Part shown: piece by piece, positions 7,958 to 17,106 of the stretch
Position numbering within the stretch: position 1 is the first letter of the stretch
Layout: each line of letters begins with the position of its first letter
Origin: Campylobacteraceae bacterium
Lineage (GTDB): Bacteria; Campylobacterota; Campylobacteria; Campylobacterales; Sulfurovaceae
Assembly (NCBI GenBank): GCA_027038275.1
Contig: JALVXC010000084.1
Coordinates: 1-42,818, forward strand
Direction of reading: 5' to 3'
Length of the DNA stretch: 42,818 nt
Notes under the pieces: generated by a model
What the model saw: the letters and a program-made list of their open reading frames with translations, nothing else
Told to the model about the DNA's origin: nothing
Databases searched by the model: none
Made by a program: the position numbers and the translations under genes

Positions 7958-7966
7958 TGCTATAAT
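7958..7966 (+). promoter_or_regulatory. extended -10 promoter of the helicase gene
   Basis: TGCTATAAT, a perfect extended -10, ends 33 bases before the helicase ATG at 8000, giving an expected leader of about 25 bases. Confidence 0.5.
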
Positions 7967-7999
7967 CTAACTCACTAAAACATAAAGAATTCAAGAAAT

Positions 8000-10837
8000 A
8001 TGGCAAAAAAGAAAAAAAAACAGACAATTAAGATAAACAATAAAATAAAAGAGCTAATGGGTGGTGAACCTTTTGATGAGGGGATTAAGTATATAGACGA
8101 AGATATTTTACTTGACCTAACTATACTACTTGACCTAAGAGTTTCAATGTTTACTAAAAAAGAGATGGTTCGCTCATTACGTCAAGCTTGGTCAGAGGGA
8201 AACACTCAACTACGACTACATATTGTAAACTATCTTGACCAAATGAAGCTAAAAAAATCAAAAAACGATGAGAGAGACAAGGTATCTTATATTGTCTCTC
8301 TACTAAGTGAACATGAACATAGCAAAGAGGAGGAGCAAGAGATACTATCTGCTTTTATAGATACCAAGTTAAGTAAAATTAACTCCCAAAAGATTACCAA
8401 TAAACTAAACTATATTCGTCAACAAAAACGAATGAAGATTTGGGAGGAGAGGCTTGATGTTCACTTTAACTCTATTTTAGAGATGGAGTTCTACTGCTCA
8501 TATAGATTTGATATGAGTGAGGAGACCTTTTTTAAATCTTTACTTACCACTACAGCTTCAATCGAAAGTAACCTCTTACTTCATGAAGATGAAGAGTACA
8601 TAAAAAAAGAGTTAGAAGCATTTAAAACCTCTGCTATTGCTAGAAAAGAGGAGGAGATAGAGGCTTTTTTAGAGATTGTTAACAGTGACCACAAATATCT
8701 CTCACAAAGTGAAGTAACAAAACTTATTCGCTCTATGCCTCCTGAAGACTCTCTATATGAGATAGAGATTCCACTCTCTATTATTAAAGAGATTATTGCC
8801 ATAATTAACCCTGAATATAGGGTAACTATGCAAGGGAATAATATTGTTATAGCTATAGATAAAAGCTACTCTCTTTACGGGAAAAAGCTACCCTACACAG
8901 CTGTAGTCTCTTACGCTAGAGGTTTTCTATATCAGCATATTTGGAAAGAGAAACAACTTCCCATAATAACTGACATTACACTTGTTAAACAAGATATGAA
9001 ACAGCATTTTAAACAGAGCATTCAAGATATAGAAGATGAACTATTTGAGTTGGCAGAGGGTTTAGAGATAGAAGATGAGGTTGTAGAGAGCTATATTTTA
9101 CAGTTTATTGAACCACAAGTTACTTCATCTAAAAATCTTAAAATTAAAGAGAAGGTCAAACGACGTATTGTCTACCACTTTATGGAGTATATTCGCCCTT
9201 TAAAAGAGAAGAAGCGTAAAGAGGAGCTATTGGCTAAGACTATTCGAGATTTTAAAAACCTCTTTCCTTTGGCTAGATTACTTAACCGTGAAATTATATT
9301 TCATGTAGGGCCTACCAACTCTGGAAAAACCTATGAGGCACTTAAAGAGCTAGAAGAGGCTGAGACAGGTTACTACCTTGCACCTCTTCGTCTCTTGGCA
9401 CTAGAGGGGTATGAGACTCTTAAAGCCAAAGGAGTTGGAGTTTCGCTTATTACAGGTGAAGAGGAGATTATTGATGAGGAGTCGACACACATTAGCTCAA
9501 CTATTGAGATGATGAACAACAGCGTTGATGTAGATGTCTGTGTAATAGATGAGATACAGATGATAAACGACCGTGACCGTGGTTGGGCATGGGCAAATGC
9601 ACTCATTGGAGCTCCTGCTAAGAAGGTAATTTTGACTGGCTCAGCTGATGCACTAGATGCTGTAATCCAACTTTGTGACTACCTTGAAGAGCCACTAACA
9701 GTAAAACATTTTGAGCGTAAAAATGAGCTACTACTCCTACCAAATTCTACTCCTATAAAGAGAATTGAGAAAGGAACAGCTATTGTTGCCTTCTCAAGAC
9801 GTGAAGTTTTAGGACTACGTCAACAGCTCTCTCAACACTTCTCTGTCTCTGTTGTCTATGGAAATCTATCACCAGAGGTGCGAAGAGAAGAGGCACGACG
9901 ATTTAGAGAGGGAGAGTCAGAGATACTAGTTGCTACCGATGCTATTGCTATGGGTTTAAATCTTCCTATTAAAACCCTACTCTTTGCAAAAGACAATAAG
10001 TTTGATGGCTTAAGAAGGAGAGAGCTTCTACCTACAGAGGTTGCACAGATTGCAGGACGTGCAGGACGTTATGGTTTAGAAGAGGTTGGTTACATTGGTG
10101 CTTTAGATGGTAAAACCTTAGAGACCATAAGCTCCAAATTTTACCAACCTCTACCAAAACTAGAGCTTCCATTCTCTGTTATGGCTAGTTTAGAGCATGT
10201 TATGCTTATTGGTGAGATTTTAGAGACAGAGAATCTCTCTACCATCTTAAACTTCTTTGCTGAAAATATGGAGTTTGAAGGTCCTTTTGTAGCAGCAAAT
10301 ATTGACTCTATGTTGGAGATTGCAGCTATTGTAGACGAATACCGTTTAGACCTAAAGACACGCTTTCACTTGGCATGTGCCCCTGCTTCTATCTCTTCGC
10401 CATATATTGAGTCGGTATTTCACCGATATATCAAACAGATAGAGGCTAATAAACCTGTCAGATACTTCCCACCAAGAGACCTACCAAAAGTTGCACAGAC
10501 AAATGAGATGATGCTCAACGCAGAAGATAGAGTACGTGAAATCTCTCTCTACCTATGGCTCTCTTTTAAGTTTGAAGAGCTATTTCAAGAGACACAACAA
10601 GCCATAGATGCACGTGTTCGTCTAAACAACTACATTGAAGCCTCTCTAAAGCAGGGTAACTTTATTAAAAAATGTACACGTTGTGGAAAGAGTTTGGATT
10701 TTACCTATAAGTTCTCTATCTGTGATAGCTGTTTCACTAAAGGTCGAAGGGGGTCAAGGTCTAACAATAGAGGGGCTAGAAATGGTGGTAAGAGTTCTAC
10801 AAAAAAAAGTAATACTAGGAGGTCTAGGAGACGATAG
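8000..10837 (+). CDS. Suv3-like superfamily 2 RNA helicase
   Basis: A 945-residue ATP-dependent helicase. The N-terminal 430 residues are a helical, charged extension. The core has motif I GPTNSGKT (437-444, K443), motif II DEIQ (517-520), a SAT-like GSADA, and motif VI QIAGRAGR (683-690). GPTNSGKT, DEIQ and the C-terminal helical region are typical of Suv3/SUPV3L1, the RNA helicase of the mitochondrial degradosome. The C-terminus adds a zinc ribbon (C892, C895, C908, C911) and a tail rich in Arg, Gly and Ser (about 912-945) that should bind RNA. It is cytoplasmic, transcribed alone, and likely acts in RNA decay. The start follows only a weak Shine-Dalgarno. Confidence 0.85.
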   Translation: MAKKKKKQTIKINNKIKELMGGEPFDEGIKYIDEDILLDLTILLDLRVSMFTKKEMVRSLRQAWSEGNTQLRLHIVNYLDQMKLKKSKNDERDKVSYIVSLLSEHEHSKEEEQEILSAFIDTKLSKINSQKITNKLNYIRQQKRMKIWEERLDVHFNSILEMEFYCSYRFDMSEETFFKSLLTTTASIESNLLLHEDEEYIKKELEAFKTSAIARKEEEIEAFLEIVNSDHKYLSQSEVTKLIRSMPPEDSLYEIEIPLSIIKEIIAIINPEYRVTMQGNNIVIAIDKSYSLYGKKLPYTAVVSYARGFLYQHIWKEKQLPIITDITLVKQDMKQHFKQSIQDIEDELFELAEGLEIEDEVVESYILQFIEPQVTSSKNLKIKEKVKRRIVYHFMEYIRPLKEKKRKEELLAKTIRDFKNLFPLARLLNREIIFHVGPTNSGKTYEALKELEEAETGYYLAPLRLLALEGYETLKAKGVGVSLITGEEEIIDEESTHISSTIEMMNNSVDVDVCVIDEIQMINDRDRGWAWANALIGAPAKKVILTGSADALDAVIQLCDYLEEPLTVKHFERKNELLLLPNSTPIKRIEKGTAIVAFSRREVLGLRQQLSQHFSVSVVYGNLSPEVRREEARRFREGESEILVATDAIAMGLNLPIKTLLFAKDNKFDGLRRRELLPTEVAQIAGRAGRYGLEEVGYIGALDGKTLETISSKFYQPLPKLELPFSVMASLEHVMLIGEILETENLSTILNFFAENMEFEGPFVAANIDSMLEIAAIVDEYRLDLKTRFHLACAPASISSPYIESVFHRYIKQIEANKPVRYFPPRDLPKVAQTNEMMLNAEDRVREISLYLWLSFKFEELFQETQQAIDARVRLNNYIEASLKQGNFIKKCTRCGKSLDFTYKFSICDSCFTKGRRGSRSNNRGARNGGKSSTKKSNTRRSRRR

Positions 10838-10844
10838 AGAATAT

Positions 10845-11696
10845 CTACACCCCCTTATGCTCCTTGGAGATGAGTCTTAAATACTTAAGAGGAGTAACAC
10901 GCTTCATCTCTTGTGCTAACCACTGTATCTGAAACCATGCAGCACCAGAGGCTCTTAGTTCAAAATAGTTTTTAAGAGAACGAATATTGAACGTTATTAC
11001 CATATCAACTTTCCAGTTATCAGATACAATATGTTTAAATGCATCTCCTACATTTCTCTTTTTCTTTCCAGACTCCAAAGCTCTAAAAAGCTCCTCTGCA
11101 CTCTCTTTATGCTCTTCTATAAATGGCAAGGAAGATTTAGCAACAGCATTGAGTATAAAATCTGAGTCTCTTTTGTATTGAAAAACTAATTTATCGTAAA
11201 TAGCTCGTATCTCAATAGTTAAGTACTCTGGGTCAGTAATAACAAATAGATTTAGATTGAGTAGTTTTTCTAAAAAAAATTTAAATGACTCTTGGCTCTC
11301 TATACCAAGAGTAGTAGAGGCTACAAAAGCGTTAATTACAGATGACATCGTATAGCGTGTACTTCTTACTGAAATAGCTTGAAGTCTATGTCTTGCATGT
11401 TCTTGAAGTACACCTCTTGATGTTCCCTCTACAAGAAAAGAGAGAGTTGCATGTTCTATAATGGAGTGATGATGATGAACCCATGCTAAATTTGAGAGAA
11501 GTTGTGAGTTTTCAATACTATTAATTGCATCTCTGTCCATCTTCTGCATAGCATTTTTAATAGACTCATTTTCACTATTTTCAAAACTATCATAACATGT
11601 TCTTGCAGCAATCTCTGCTACTCCCAACCCCGACTCTTGAAGAAGTGTTACTTTGGGTTTCTCATACTCAATATTATATTTTTTTACTTTTTCCAT
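10845..11696 (-). CDS. thyX: flavin-dependent thymidylate synthase ThyX
   Basis: Converts dUMP to dTMP using methylenetetrahydrofolate, FAD and NADPH, in the cytoplasm. The defining ThyX motif RHRx7S is present (R102-H103-R104 to S112, followed by TRY). The conserved histidine-rich segment WVHHHHSIIEHA (72-83) and the C-terminal RSLKNYFELR region also fit. At 283 residues it is slightly longer than many ThyX proteins, through N-terminal and C-terminal extensions. It converges on the helicase gene with seven bases between stops. The organism therefore need not have ThyA, which is common in Campylobacterota. The Shine-Dalgarno is weak, and no internal start is better. Confidence 0.95.
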   Translation of the reverse strand: MEKVKKYNIEYEKPKVTLLQESGLGVAEIAARTCYDSFENSENESIKNAMQKMDRDAINSIENSQLLSNLAWVHHHHSIIEHATLSFLVEGTSRGVLQEHARHRLQAISVRSTRYTMSSVINAFVASTTLGIESQESFKFFLEKLLNLNLFVITDPEYLTIEIRAIYDKLVFQYKRDSDFILNAVAKSSLPFIEEHKESAEELFRALESGKKKRNVGDAFKHIVSDNWKVDMVITFNIRSLKNYFELRASGAAWFQIQWLAQEMKRVTPLKYLRLISKEHKGV

Positions 11697-11813
11697 TACT
11701 TATATATTCACTTTTAAATTAACTTCTGCATTATATCTTAGCTTTAATTTTAAATAAATTATTTTTTATAAATCTATTACACTTAGAACATCAACCCAAA
11801 TTATGTAATATTT

Positions 11814-11822
11814 TGATAAAAT
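11814..11822 (+). promoter_or_regulatory. probable extended -10 of the M14 peptidase gene
   Basis: TGATAAAAT, an extended -10 with one mismatch, lies 27 bases before the ATG at 11850. No good -35 is seen. Confidence 0.4.
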
Positions 11823-11849
11823 TGCACATTATAAATTTAGGGGATATCT

Positions 11850-14426
11850 ATGAAACAACAATATAAGTCCTACGATGAAAGCTGTGCTTTTCTTGAAGCA
11901 TGTGTCGAAAAATATCCTGACTTAATTACCATTGAAAATATAGGAAACACTTGGGAGGGTCGTCCTATTATGTTGGCAACTATCTCTTTGCATGTTACCT
12001 ATGCAAATCTAAAACCTGCTCTACTCTATACAGGTACAGTTCATGCACGTGAGTGGATTGGTCATGAACTTGCGATTGAATTCATTGACTACCTACTACA
12101 AAATTATAATAAAAATCCTGAAGTTTTAGAGACATTAACAAACAATACACTCTATATTGTGCCTTGTCTCAACCCAGATGGATTTGTCTACTCTCAAAGA
12201 CACTTCTCTTTTTGGAGAAAAAATAGACGAGATAATGGTGATGGTACATTTGGTGTTGACCTTAACCGTAACTTTTCAGAGGGTTATAGAAAATCAACTC
12301 AAACTAGCTCAAATGTATACTCTGGACCCTACCCGTTCTCTGAACCTGAAACACAAGCTATTAAAAAGTTTGTTGACAACCATGAAAATATTACAATTGC
12401 CCTAGACTACCACTCTCAAGGAAACGTCTTTTTCCCTGCACATAAATTTAACCATGAGAGTGAAATAGAGGGAACTGACCTAAACTCTCTTTGTGCAAAT
12501 ATGAACTATCATATTAATAAAATTACAGGACGTAAGTATGGAATTAACAGAGGTAAACCACCAACAAAGCTTATATCTGGTTCAGGACGTGAGTACTACT
12601 ACTCAAAAGGGATTATCGCGGCTGTTGTAGAGGTTGGAACACGAAATATTCCAGACTATATTCAAAATATGAGTGAATCAGTTAATGAGAATATCCCTGC
12701 TCTACTATATGCTTTAGGTGAAGCAAATAACTATGCCAAAACAGCACCAAAACGTGTAGAGAACTTTCATATTGTCTCTTTTGATGCAAACTCTTGCGAA
12801 CTTAGTTGGGATTATGATGATAGTGCCAATGTCTATTTTGAAATATATAAAAATCTCAATAACAAAATGGCATGTAACACCTCATCTCTAATTGGTACTA
12901 CTTGTAATAAGTTTTTTAAAGATGAGAACCTAAAGAGTGGTACTATGTACTTCTACTACATAAGAGCTGTTGATAAACTTACCAAAACACGCTCTCCTTA
13001 CCCTCCAAAAGTAAAATTAAAAACCATTCTAGCAGAAGATGAGTTTAGTAGAACAATTTTTCCTCATAAAAATGATGTGGGATACGTTTCAGAGAAGTCA
13101 CCAGAGGCAAACTATGGTCACTTTGGAGTAAACTCTTTAAAGATTGGTGTGAGTGAAGGTAGGGGTATCTGTTATGGAGTAATGAGCTTTGACCTCTCTA
13201 GTATTCCTAAAAACGCTATTATATTAGAGACTAAAATCTCTCTATATCCTCTTAATCGTGTCTCTGCTAAAATTGAGAAGTATGGTGAGTGGTCTGTTAA
13301 TATTATTGATCAAGATACTATTCCAAACATTCGTGACTTTGAGCAAGTTCATAAAGCAAAACATGTTGCAACTATTGGTCAGAGTATCCCATCTGAAAAG
13401 CTTACCCAAGGTATTTGGTCGCACTGGGACGCAAATGAGTTTGAGAACAAAATGATTCAAAGTGAGTTAAAGCATGGAAAAATTACCTTTAAAATTTCTG
13501 GTCCTACTGAACTACCACTAGGTAGAGACTCACAAATAATGGTTTTTGATATTGGATATGGAAACCAAGGAGGAGGACTACACTATAGACCATCTCTCGA
13601 TATTAAATACACAGTTCCTCCTACGGAGATTGCCATTCCTCTTGAAAACTCAATGACCATTGCCCCAGATGGTATCAATACAGAAGAGATGGCATGTGGT
13701 TTCAATAAAGATGATGAAAAAATTTACGCCTATATGTCATTTGACCTATCTTCATTACCAAATCCTGATGAGGTAGTCATTACAGAAGCATGGTTAGAGG
13801 TCTATAATGACTCAACTGTTAAAAAGAAGCTTGATATACGTTATAACATAGAGTTTGTTGACCTAGATGAGTTCTCTTACCACGATATTAAAGAGCGTGA
13901 GAGAATTGAGTTTATTGGATATGAAGTTAGTTCAGCTGAACTTGGCATAAAAAAAACTCACCATTTTATCTTTGACAAATATTCAAGATTGGCACTTGAA
14001 GAGAAGCAACGAAAGGGTGAAGAGGCTAAATTTATTATAAAGCCTACATCTGTCTTTAGTCGTGACCATATTATTAAGTGGGCAAACTCTGGTAAAAATG
14101 CTACTCAACTAAAGATTAAGTATATTAACCGTCGTAAGTTCCCTCTTCCATCTCCTGTCAATCTAAAAACAAAAATAGAGAACAAGCTAATTAAAATTAC
14201 TTGGGATAAAGTAGATGATGATGACTTAGTGGGCTACTATGTGGTTAGAAATCGTTGGCATCCTCCTAAAAATCCATTTGATGGAGTGAAACTCTATGCT
14301 GGATTAGATACATATACTTTTGACAACTTTGGTTCAACCAAACTAGATAAATACTTTGCTGTCTTTACTTATGATAATGTACCAAACTATAGTCATCCCT
14401 CCATTATTGAGTATAAAGGGAAATAG
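11850..14426 (+). CDS. M14 zinc carboxypeptidase with FN3 and DNRLRE-like modules
   Basis: An 858-residue multidomain protein. Residues about 5-295 form an M14 catalytic domain with zinc ligands H65 and E68 (HAREW) and H188 (DYHSQG), substrate-binding DLNRNF (137-142) and general base E261 (VEVGT). An FN3-like module (about 305-390) follows. Next come two DNRLRE-like beta domains, about 395-595 and 600-765, each with the motif YxxMSFDLSS or GVMSFDLSS. A second FN3-like module closes the protein (about 770-858). Such accessory modules are normal in extracellular proteins, yet the start codon (AGGGG Shine-Dalgarno) leads straight into the catalytic domain with no signal peptide. It is either cytoplasmic or exported by a non-Sec route. 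Confidence 0.88.
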   Translation: MKQQYKSYDESCAFLEACVEKYPDLITIENIGNTWEGRPIMLATISLHVTYANLKPALLYTGTVHAREWIGHELAIEFIDYLLQNYNKNPEVLETLTNNTLYIVPCLNPDGFVYSQRHFSFWRKNRRDNGDGTFGVDLNRNFSEGYRKSTQTSSNVYSGPYPFSEPETQAIKKFVDNHENITIALDYHSQGNVFFPAHKFNHESEIEGTDLNSLCANMNYHINKITGRKYGINRGKPPTKLISGSGREYYYSKGIIAAVVEVGTRNIPDYIQNMSESVNENIPALLYALGEANNYAKTAPKRVENFHIVSFDANSCELSWDYDDSANVYFEIYKNLNNKMACNTSSLIGTTCNKFFKDENLKSGTMYFYYIRAVDKLTKTRSPYPPKVKLKTILAEDEFSRTIFPHKNDVGYVSEKSPEANYGHFGVNSLKIGVSEGRGICYGVMSFDLSSIPKNAIILETKISLYPLNRVSAKIEKYGEWSVNIIDQDTIPNIRDFEQVHKAKHVATIGQSIPSEKLTQGIWSHWDANEFENKMIQSELKHGKITFKISGPTELPLGRDSQIMVFDIGYGNQGGGLHYRPSLDIKYTVPPTEIAIPLENSMTIAPDGINTEEMACGFNKDDEKIYAYMSFDLSSLPNPDEVVITEAWLEVYNDSTVKKKLDIRYNIEFVDLDEFSYHDIKERERIEFIGYEVSSAELGIKKTHHFIFDKYSRLALEEKQRKGEEAKFIIKPTSVFSRDHIIKWANSGKNATQLKIKYINRRKFPLPSPVNLKTKIENKLIKITWDKVDDDDLVGYYVVRNRWHPPKNPFDGVKLYAGLDTYTFDNFGSTKLDKYFAVFTYDNVPNYSHPSIIEYKGK

Positions 14427-14638
14427 TGTTATTTTTTTTAGAGTAAAGAGTAAAATCTTTACTTAGAAAATATATAAAATTAATTTAATAGCTTCATATT
14501 ATATTAAAATATAAATCATTAAAAAACAGAAAAAATTATTATTCAATTGTCTTTCTCCTTCCCACAATATAATGCTTTGCTTTAGTATTAAAAAAGTAAA
14601 AAATCTTTAAAAATATCACAATTACAACACAACTTTAC

Positions 14639-14647
14639 TGCTATACT
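14639..14647 (+). promoter_or_regulatory. probable extended -10 of the NlpC/P60 gene
   Basis: TGCTATACT, an extended -10, lies 55 bases before the ATG at 14703. The rest of the 276-base gap (14427-14702) is very AT-rich and holds no ORF that I believe, only a weak seven-base stem at 14443-14462 without a T tract. Confidence 0.4.
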
Positions 14648-14702
14648 AACCTTAAGAACATAAGATAATCAAATAAATACAGAGAAAAAGGAGGATTTAC
14701 TT

Positions 14703-15398
14703 ATGAAAAAGATAACTTTAACAAACTTACTTATTCTATCAACTGCTATTATATTTACAGCGTGTTCAACTAAAGATGGACCTAAAAAACAAGCTCAATC
14801 AATTGAATCAATTATTGCTTTACAACAAGCAAGAATAGCTTCATTGCCATTGGCTCAAACTTACCCAGTAGAGCAAGAGATACCATTAGCTCAAACATAT
14901 CCTGTTCAAGAGGTAGTAAGAGTAACTAGAACAAGCTATACACCACCAAGAAGATATCAAAGAGATTACTCATCTCTAAGATACAATCCTCAAATTGTCA
15001 ATAAAATTGAGTGGGATGCAAAAAAACTTTTAGGTAAAAAATATGTTTGGGGTGCAACAGGACCTTACTGCTATGACTGTTCAGGATTTACTCAAAAAGT
15101 CTTTAGAGATTCAGGAATCAATATTCCAAGAGTATCAAGAGACCAAGCAAGAGTAGGTCAGTATGTTGACTACTCACATCTTAGAAAAGGGGATATGGTA
15201 TTTTTTGATACACATAAAAAACGCACAGGAAAAGTTACACATGTTGGTATCTATTTAGGGAATGGAAACTTTATTCATGCTAGTTCTGGAGCTAAAAAAA
15301 TTGTTATCTTTAACTTTAACCAAAAGAAATACTATAAAAAACGTTTTTTATGGGGTAGAAGAGTTATTAACCCTGACACACGTATTGCTTCATTATAA
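14703..15398 (+). CDS. NlpC/P60 peptidoglycan endopeptidase, lipoprotein
   Basis: A 231-residue predicted lipoprotein: basic N-terminus, hydrophobic stretch and lipobox IFTAC with C21 as the lipidated residue. Residues about 100-230 are an NlpC/P60 cysteine peptidase domain with catalytic C126 (YDCSGF), H180 (THVGIYLG) and the third polar residue H192 (FIHASSG). These enzymes cut peptide stems of peptidoglycan, so it acts in the periplasm. The linker contains an exact eight-residue repeat, PLAQTYPV, at 49-56 and 61-68. The start has a strong AAGGAGG Shine-Dalgarno. It appears to be a single-gene unit. Confidence 0.92.
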   Translation: MKKITLTNLLILSTAIIFTACSTKDGPKKQAQSIESIIALQQARIASLPLAQTYPVEQEIPLAQTYPVQEVVRVTRTSYTPPRRYQRDYSSLRYNPQIVNKIEWDAKKLLGKKYVWGATGPYCYDCSGFTQKVFRDSGINIPRVSRDQARVGQYVDYSHLRKGDMVFFDTHKKRTGKVTHVGIYLGNGNFIHASSGAKKIVIFNFNQKKYYKKRFLWGRRVINPDTRIASL

Positions 15399-15410
15399 TC
15401 TTTACCAAAT

Positions 15411-15437
15411 GTAGGGCGACCTATGTGTCTGCCCTTA
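15411..15437. repeat. short palindromic repeat, family A copy 1
   Basis: GTAGGG-CGAC-CTATGT-GTC-TGCCC forms a bulged stem-loop in the gap after the NlpC/P60 gene. It shares the pattern GTAGGG..GACC-ATGTGTCT-CCC with the element at 31431-31456, so it is a dispersed repeat. It could also end transcription of the lipoprotein gene. Confidence 0.55.
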
Positions 15438-15514
15438 ATTCGCATAAATAAACACCTCATCCTTACAAGAACTATGTTAAAATTCGCCCCACAATTTCTC
15501 AAAGGATTTCAATT

Positions 15515-17098
15515 TTGTTTAATCTTCAAAATTACTCTACTCAAAACATCAAAAATGATGTTCTCTCAGGTGCTTTAGTTGCTGTTGCACTTATTCCTGA
15601 AGCTATTGCCTTTTCTGCCATAGCAGGGGTTAACCCTATGGTTGGGCTATACGCTGCGTTTATTATTGGGCTTGTTACCTCTTTGCTTGGTGGTAAACCT
15701 GGTATGATTTCAGGAGCAACAGGTGCTGTGGCTATTGTTTTTGTCTCACTTGGGCTTGGAGTTAAAGCACTCTACCCTGACCTAAATGCTCAAGAGTTAT
15801 CTATGATGATACTTCACCATATTCTTCTTGCTTCTATATTTGCTGGGCTTTTTCAGATTGCTATTGGTCTTTTAAAACTTGGAAAGTTTATACGTCTTGT
15901 ACCTCAACCTGCTATGTTTGGGTTTGTAAATGGACTTGCCATTGTTATTGCCCTTGCACAGCTTAAATTTTTAGCTCCAAAAGTAACAGAGGGGCTAAGT
16001 TGGATAGAGATTATTAAAAACTCATTTGCAGAGAACTATCTTATGTATATTCTTATTGCTATGACCATGCTAATTATGCACTTTTTGCCAAAAGTTACAA
16101 AGGCTATCCCTGCTGGTTTAGTAGCAATTATACTTTTGACTCTTGTAGTCTACTTTACAGGAGTAGAGACCAAAATGGTAGGAGAGCTATTTGGAGATGT
16201 TACCTCTATTAGTCTACCTCACTTTGTTATGCCAGATTGGTCGCTATTTAATGCTGACTCTATGGCACTTATTTTACCTACTGCTTTTTTAGTGGCTATG
16301 GTGGGGCTTATTGAGTCGCTTTTGACCCTCTCGGTACTAGATGAGATGAGTGGAACAAAAGGTTCAGGAAACAAAGAGTGTGTTGCACAAGGTATTGGTA
16401 ATGTCTGTTCAGGTTCATTTGGTGGTATGGCAGGTTGTGCTATGATTGGACAGAGTATGATTAACTTCTCATCAGGGGGACTTGGTCGTCTCTCATCTTT
16501 TGTAGCAGCTGTGCTTCTTTTGGTGCTTGTAGTGAGTTTCTTTAATGTTATTGCTATTATTCCTGTGGCTGTTTTGGTGGGAATTATGTTTATGGTAAGT
16601 ATTGGAACATTTGAGTTCTCTTCTCTAAAACGTATTAAGCATATGCAAAAGTCTGATGCCTTTGTACTTATTGTTGTAACTCTCATTACTGTTTTTGCCG
16701 ACTTGGCTATTGCTGTTATTGCAGGTATTATTATCTCTGCTTTGGTATTTGCTTGGAAACATGCTAAGATTCATGCAACAGTTGAAGAGAGTAGCGAGAA
16801 GAGAAAGGTCTACAGACTTGAAGGTCCTCTATTTTTTGCTTCTGTAACCTCATTTATGGAGCAGTTTGATGTCAACAATGACCCAGATGAGGTAGTTATT
16901 GACTTCAAAGATGCAAGGGTTATGGATAGTTCAGGAGTAGAGGCGATTGATGCTCTAACAGAGAAGTATAAAAAAGCAGGAAAAAAACTTACCCTTAGAC
17001 ACCTCTCACCTGACTGTAAAAAGGTATTAAAAACAGCTGGACCATTCTGTACCTATGAAGAGGACGACCCAACCTATAAAGTGGCAGTAAACCATTAG
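15515..17098 (+). CDS. SulP-family anion transporter with STAS domain
   Basis: A 527-residue inner-membrane protein of the SulP/SLC26 family, which moves sulfate, bicarbonate or related anions. The N-terminal signature is clear (SGALVAVALIPEAIAFSAIAGV), followed by many hydrophobic segments up to about residue 415. A C-terminal cytoplasmic STAS domain (about 425-520) carries MDSSG at 470-474. The start is TTG, eight bases after AAAGGA. Translation from TTG gives FNLQNYS, a normal SulP N-terminus, and no nearby ATG does better. pdxA follows nine bases later and is probably co-transcribed. The substrate cannot be decided from sequence: sulfate and bicarbonate are both plausible. Confidence 0.9.
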   Translation: MFNLQNYSTQNIKNDVLSGALVAVALIPEAIAFSAIAGVNPMVGLYAAFIIGLVTSLLGGKPGMISGATGAVAIVFVSLGLGVKALYPDLNAQELSMMILHHILLASIFAGLFQIAIGLLKLGKFIRLVPQPAMFGFVNGLAIVIALAQLKFLAPKVTEGLSWIEIIKNSFAENYLMYILIAMTMLIMHFLPKVTKAIPAGLVAIILLTLVVYFTGVETKMVGELFGDVTSISLPHFVMPDWSLFNADSMALILPTAFLVAMVGLIESLLTLSVLDEMSGTKGSGNKECVAQGIGNVCSGSFGGMAGCAMIGQSMINFSSGGLGRLSSFVAAVLLLVLVVSFFNVIAIIPVAVLVGIMFMVSIGTFEFSSLKRIKHMQKSDAFVLIVVTLITVFADLAIAVIAGIIISALVFAWKHAKIHATVEESSEKRKVYRLEGPLFFASVTSFMEQFDVNNDPDEVVIDFKDARVMDSSGVEAIDALTEKYKKAGKKLTLRHLSPDCKKVLKTAGPFCTYEEDDPTYKVAVNH

Positions 17099-17106
17099 GA
17101 GGTAGC

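Noticed and set aside
14443-14462. Stem GTAAAGA/TCTTTAC after the M14 gene as a terminator
   Set aside because: AT-rich seven-base stem with no following T tract; such stems are expected by chance in this composition.
16219-16686. 155-codon minus-strand ORF inside the SulP gene
   Set aside because: Antisense shadow of a well-supported transporter; its Pro/Thr/Ile-rich composition follows from the hydrophobic codons opposite, and it has no motif.
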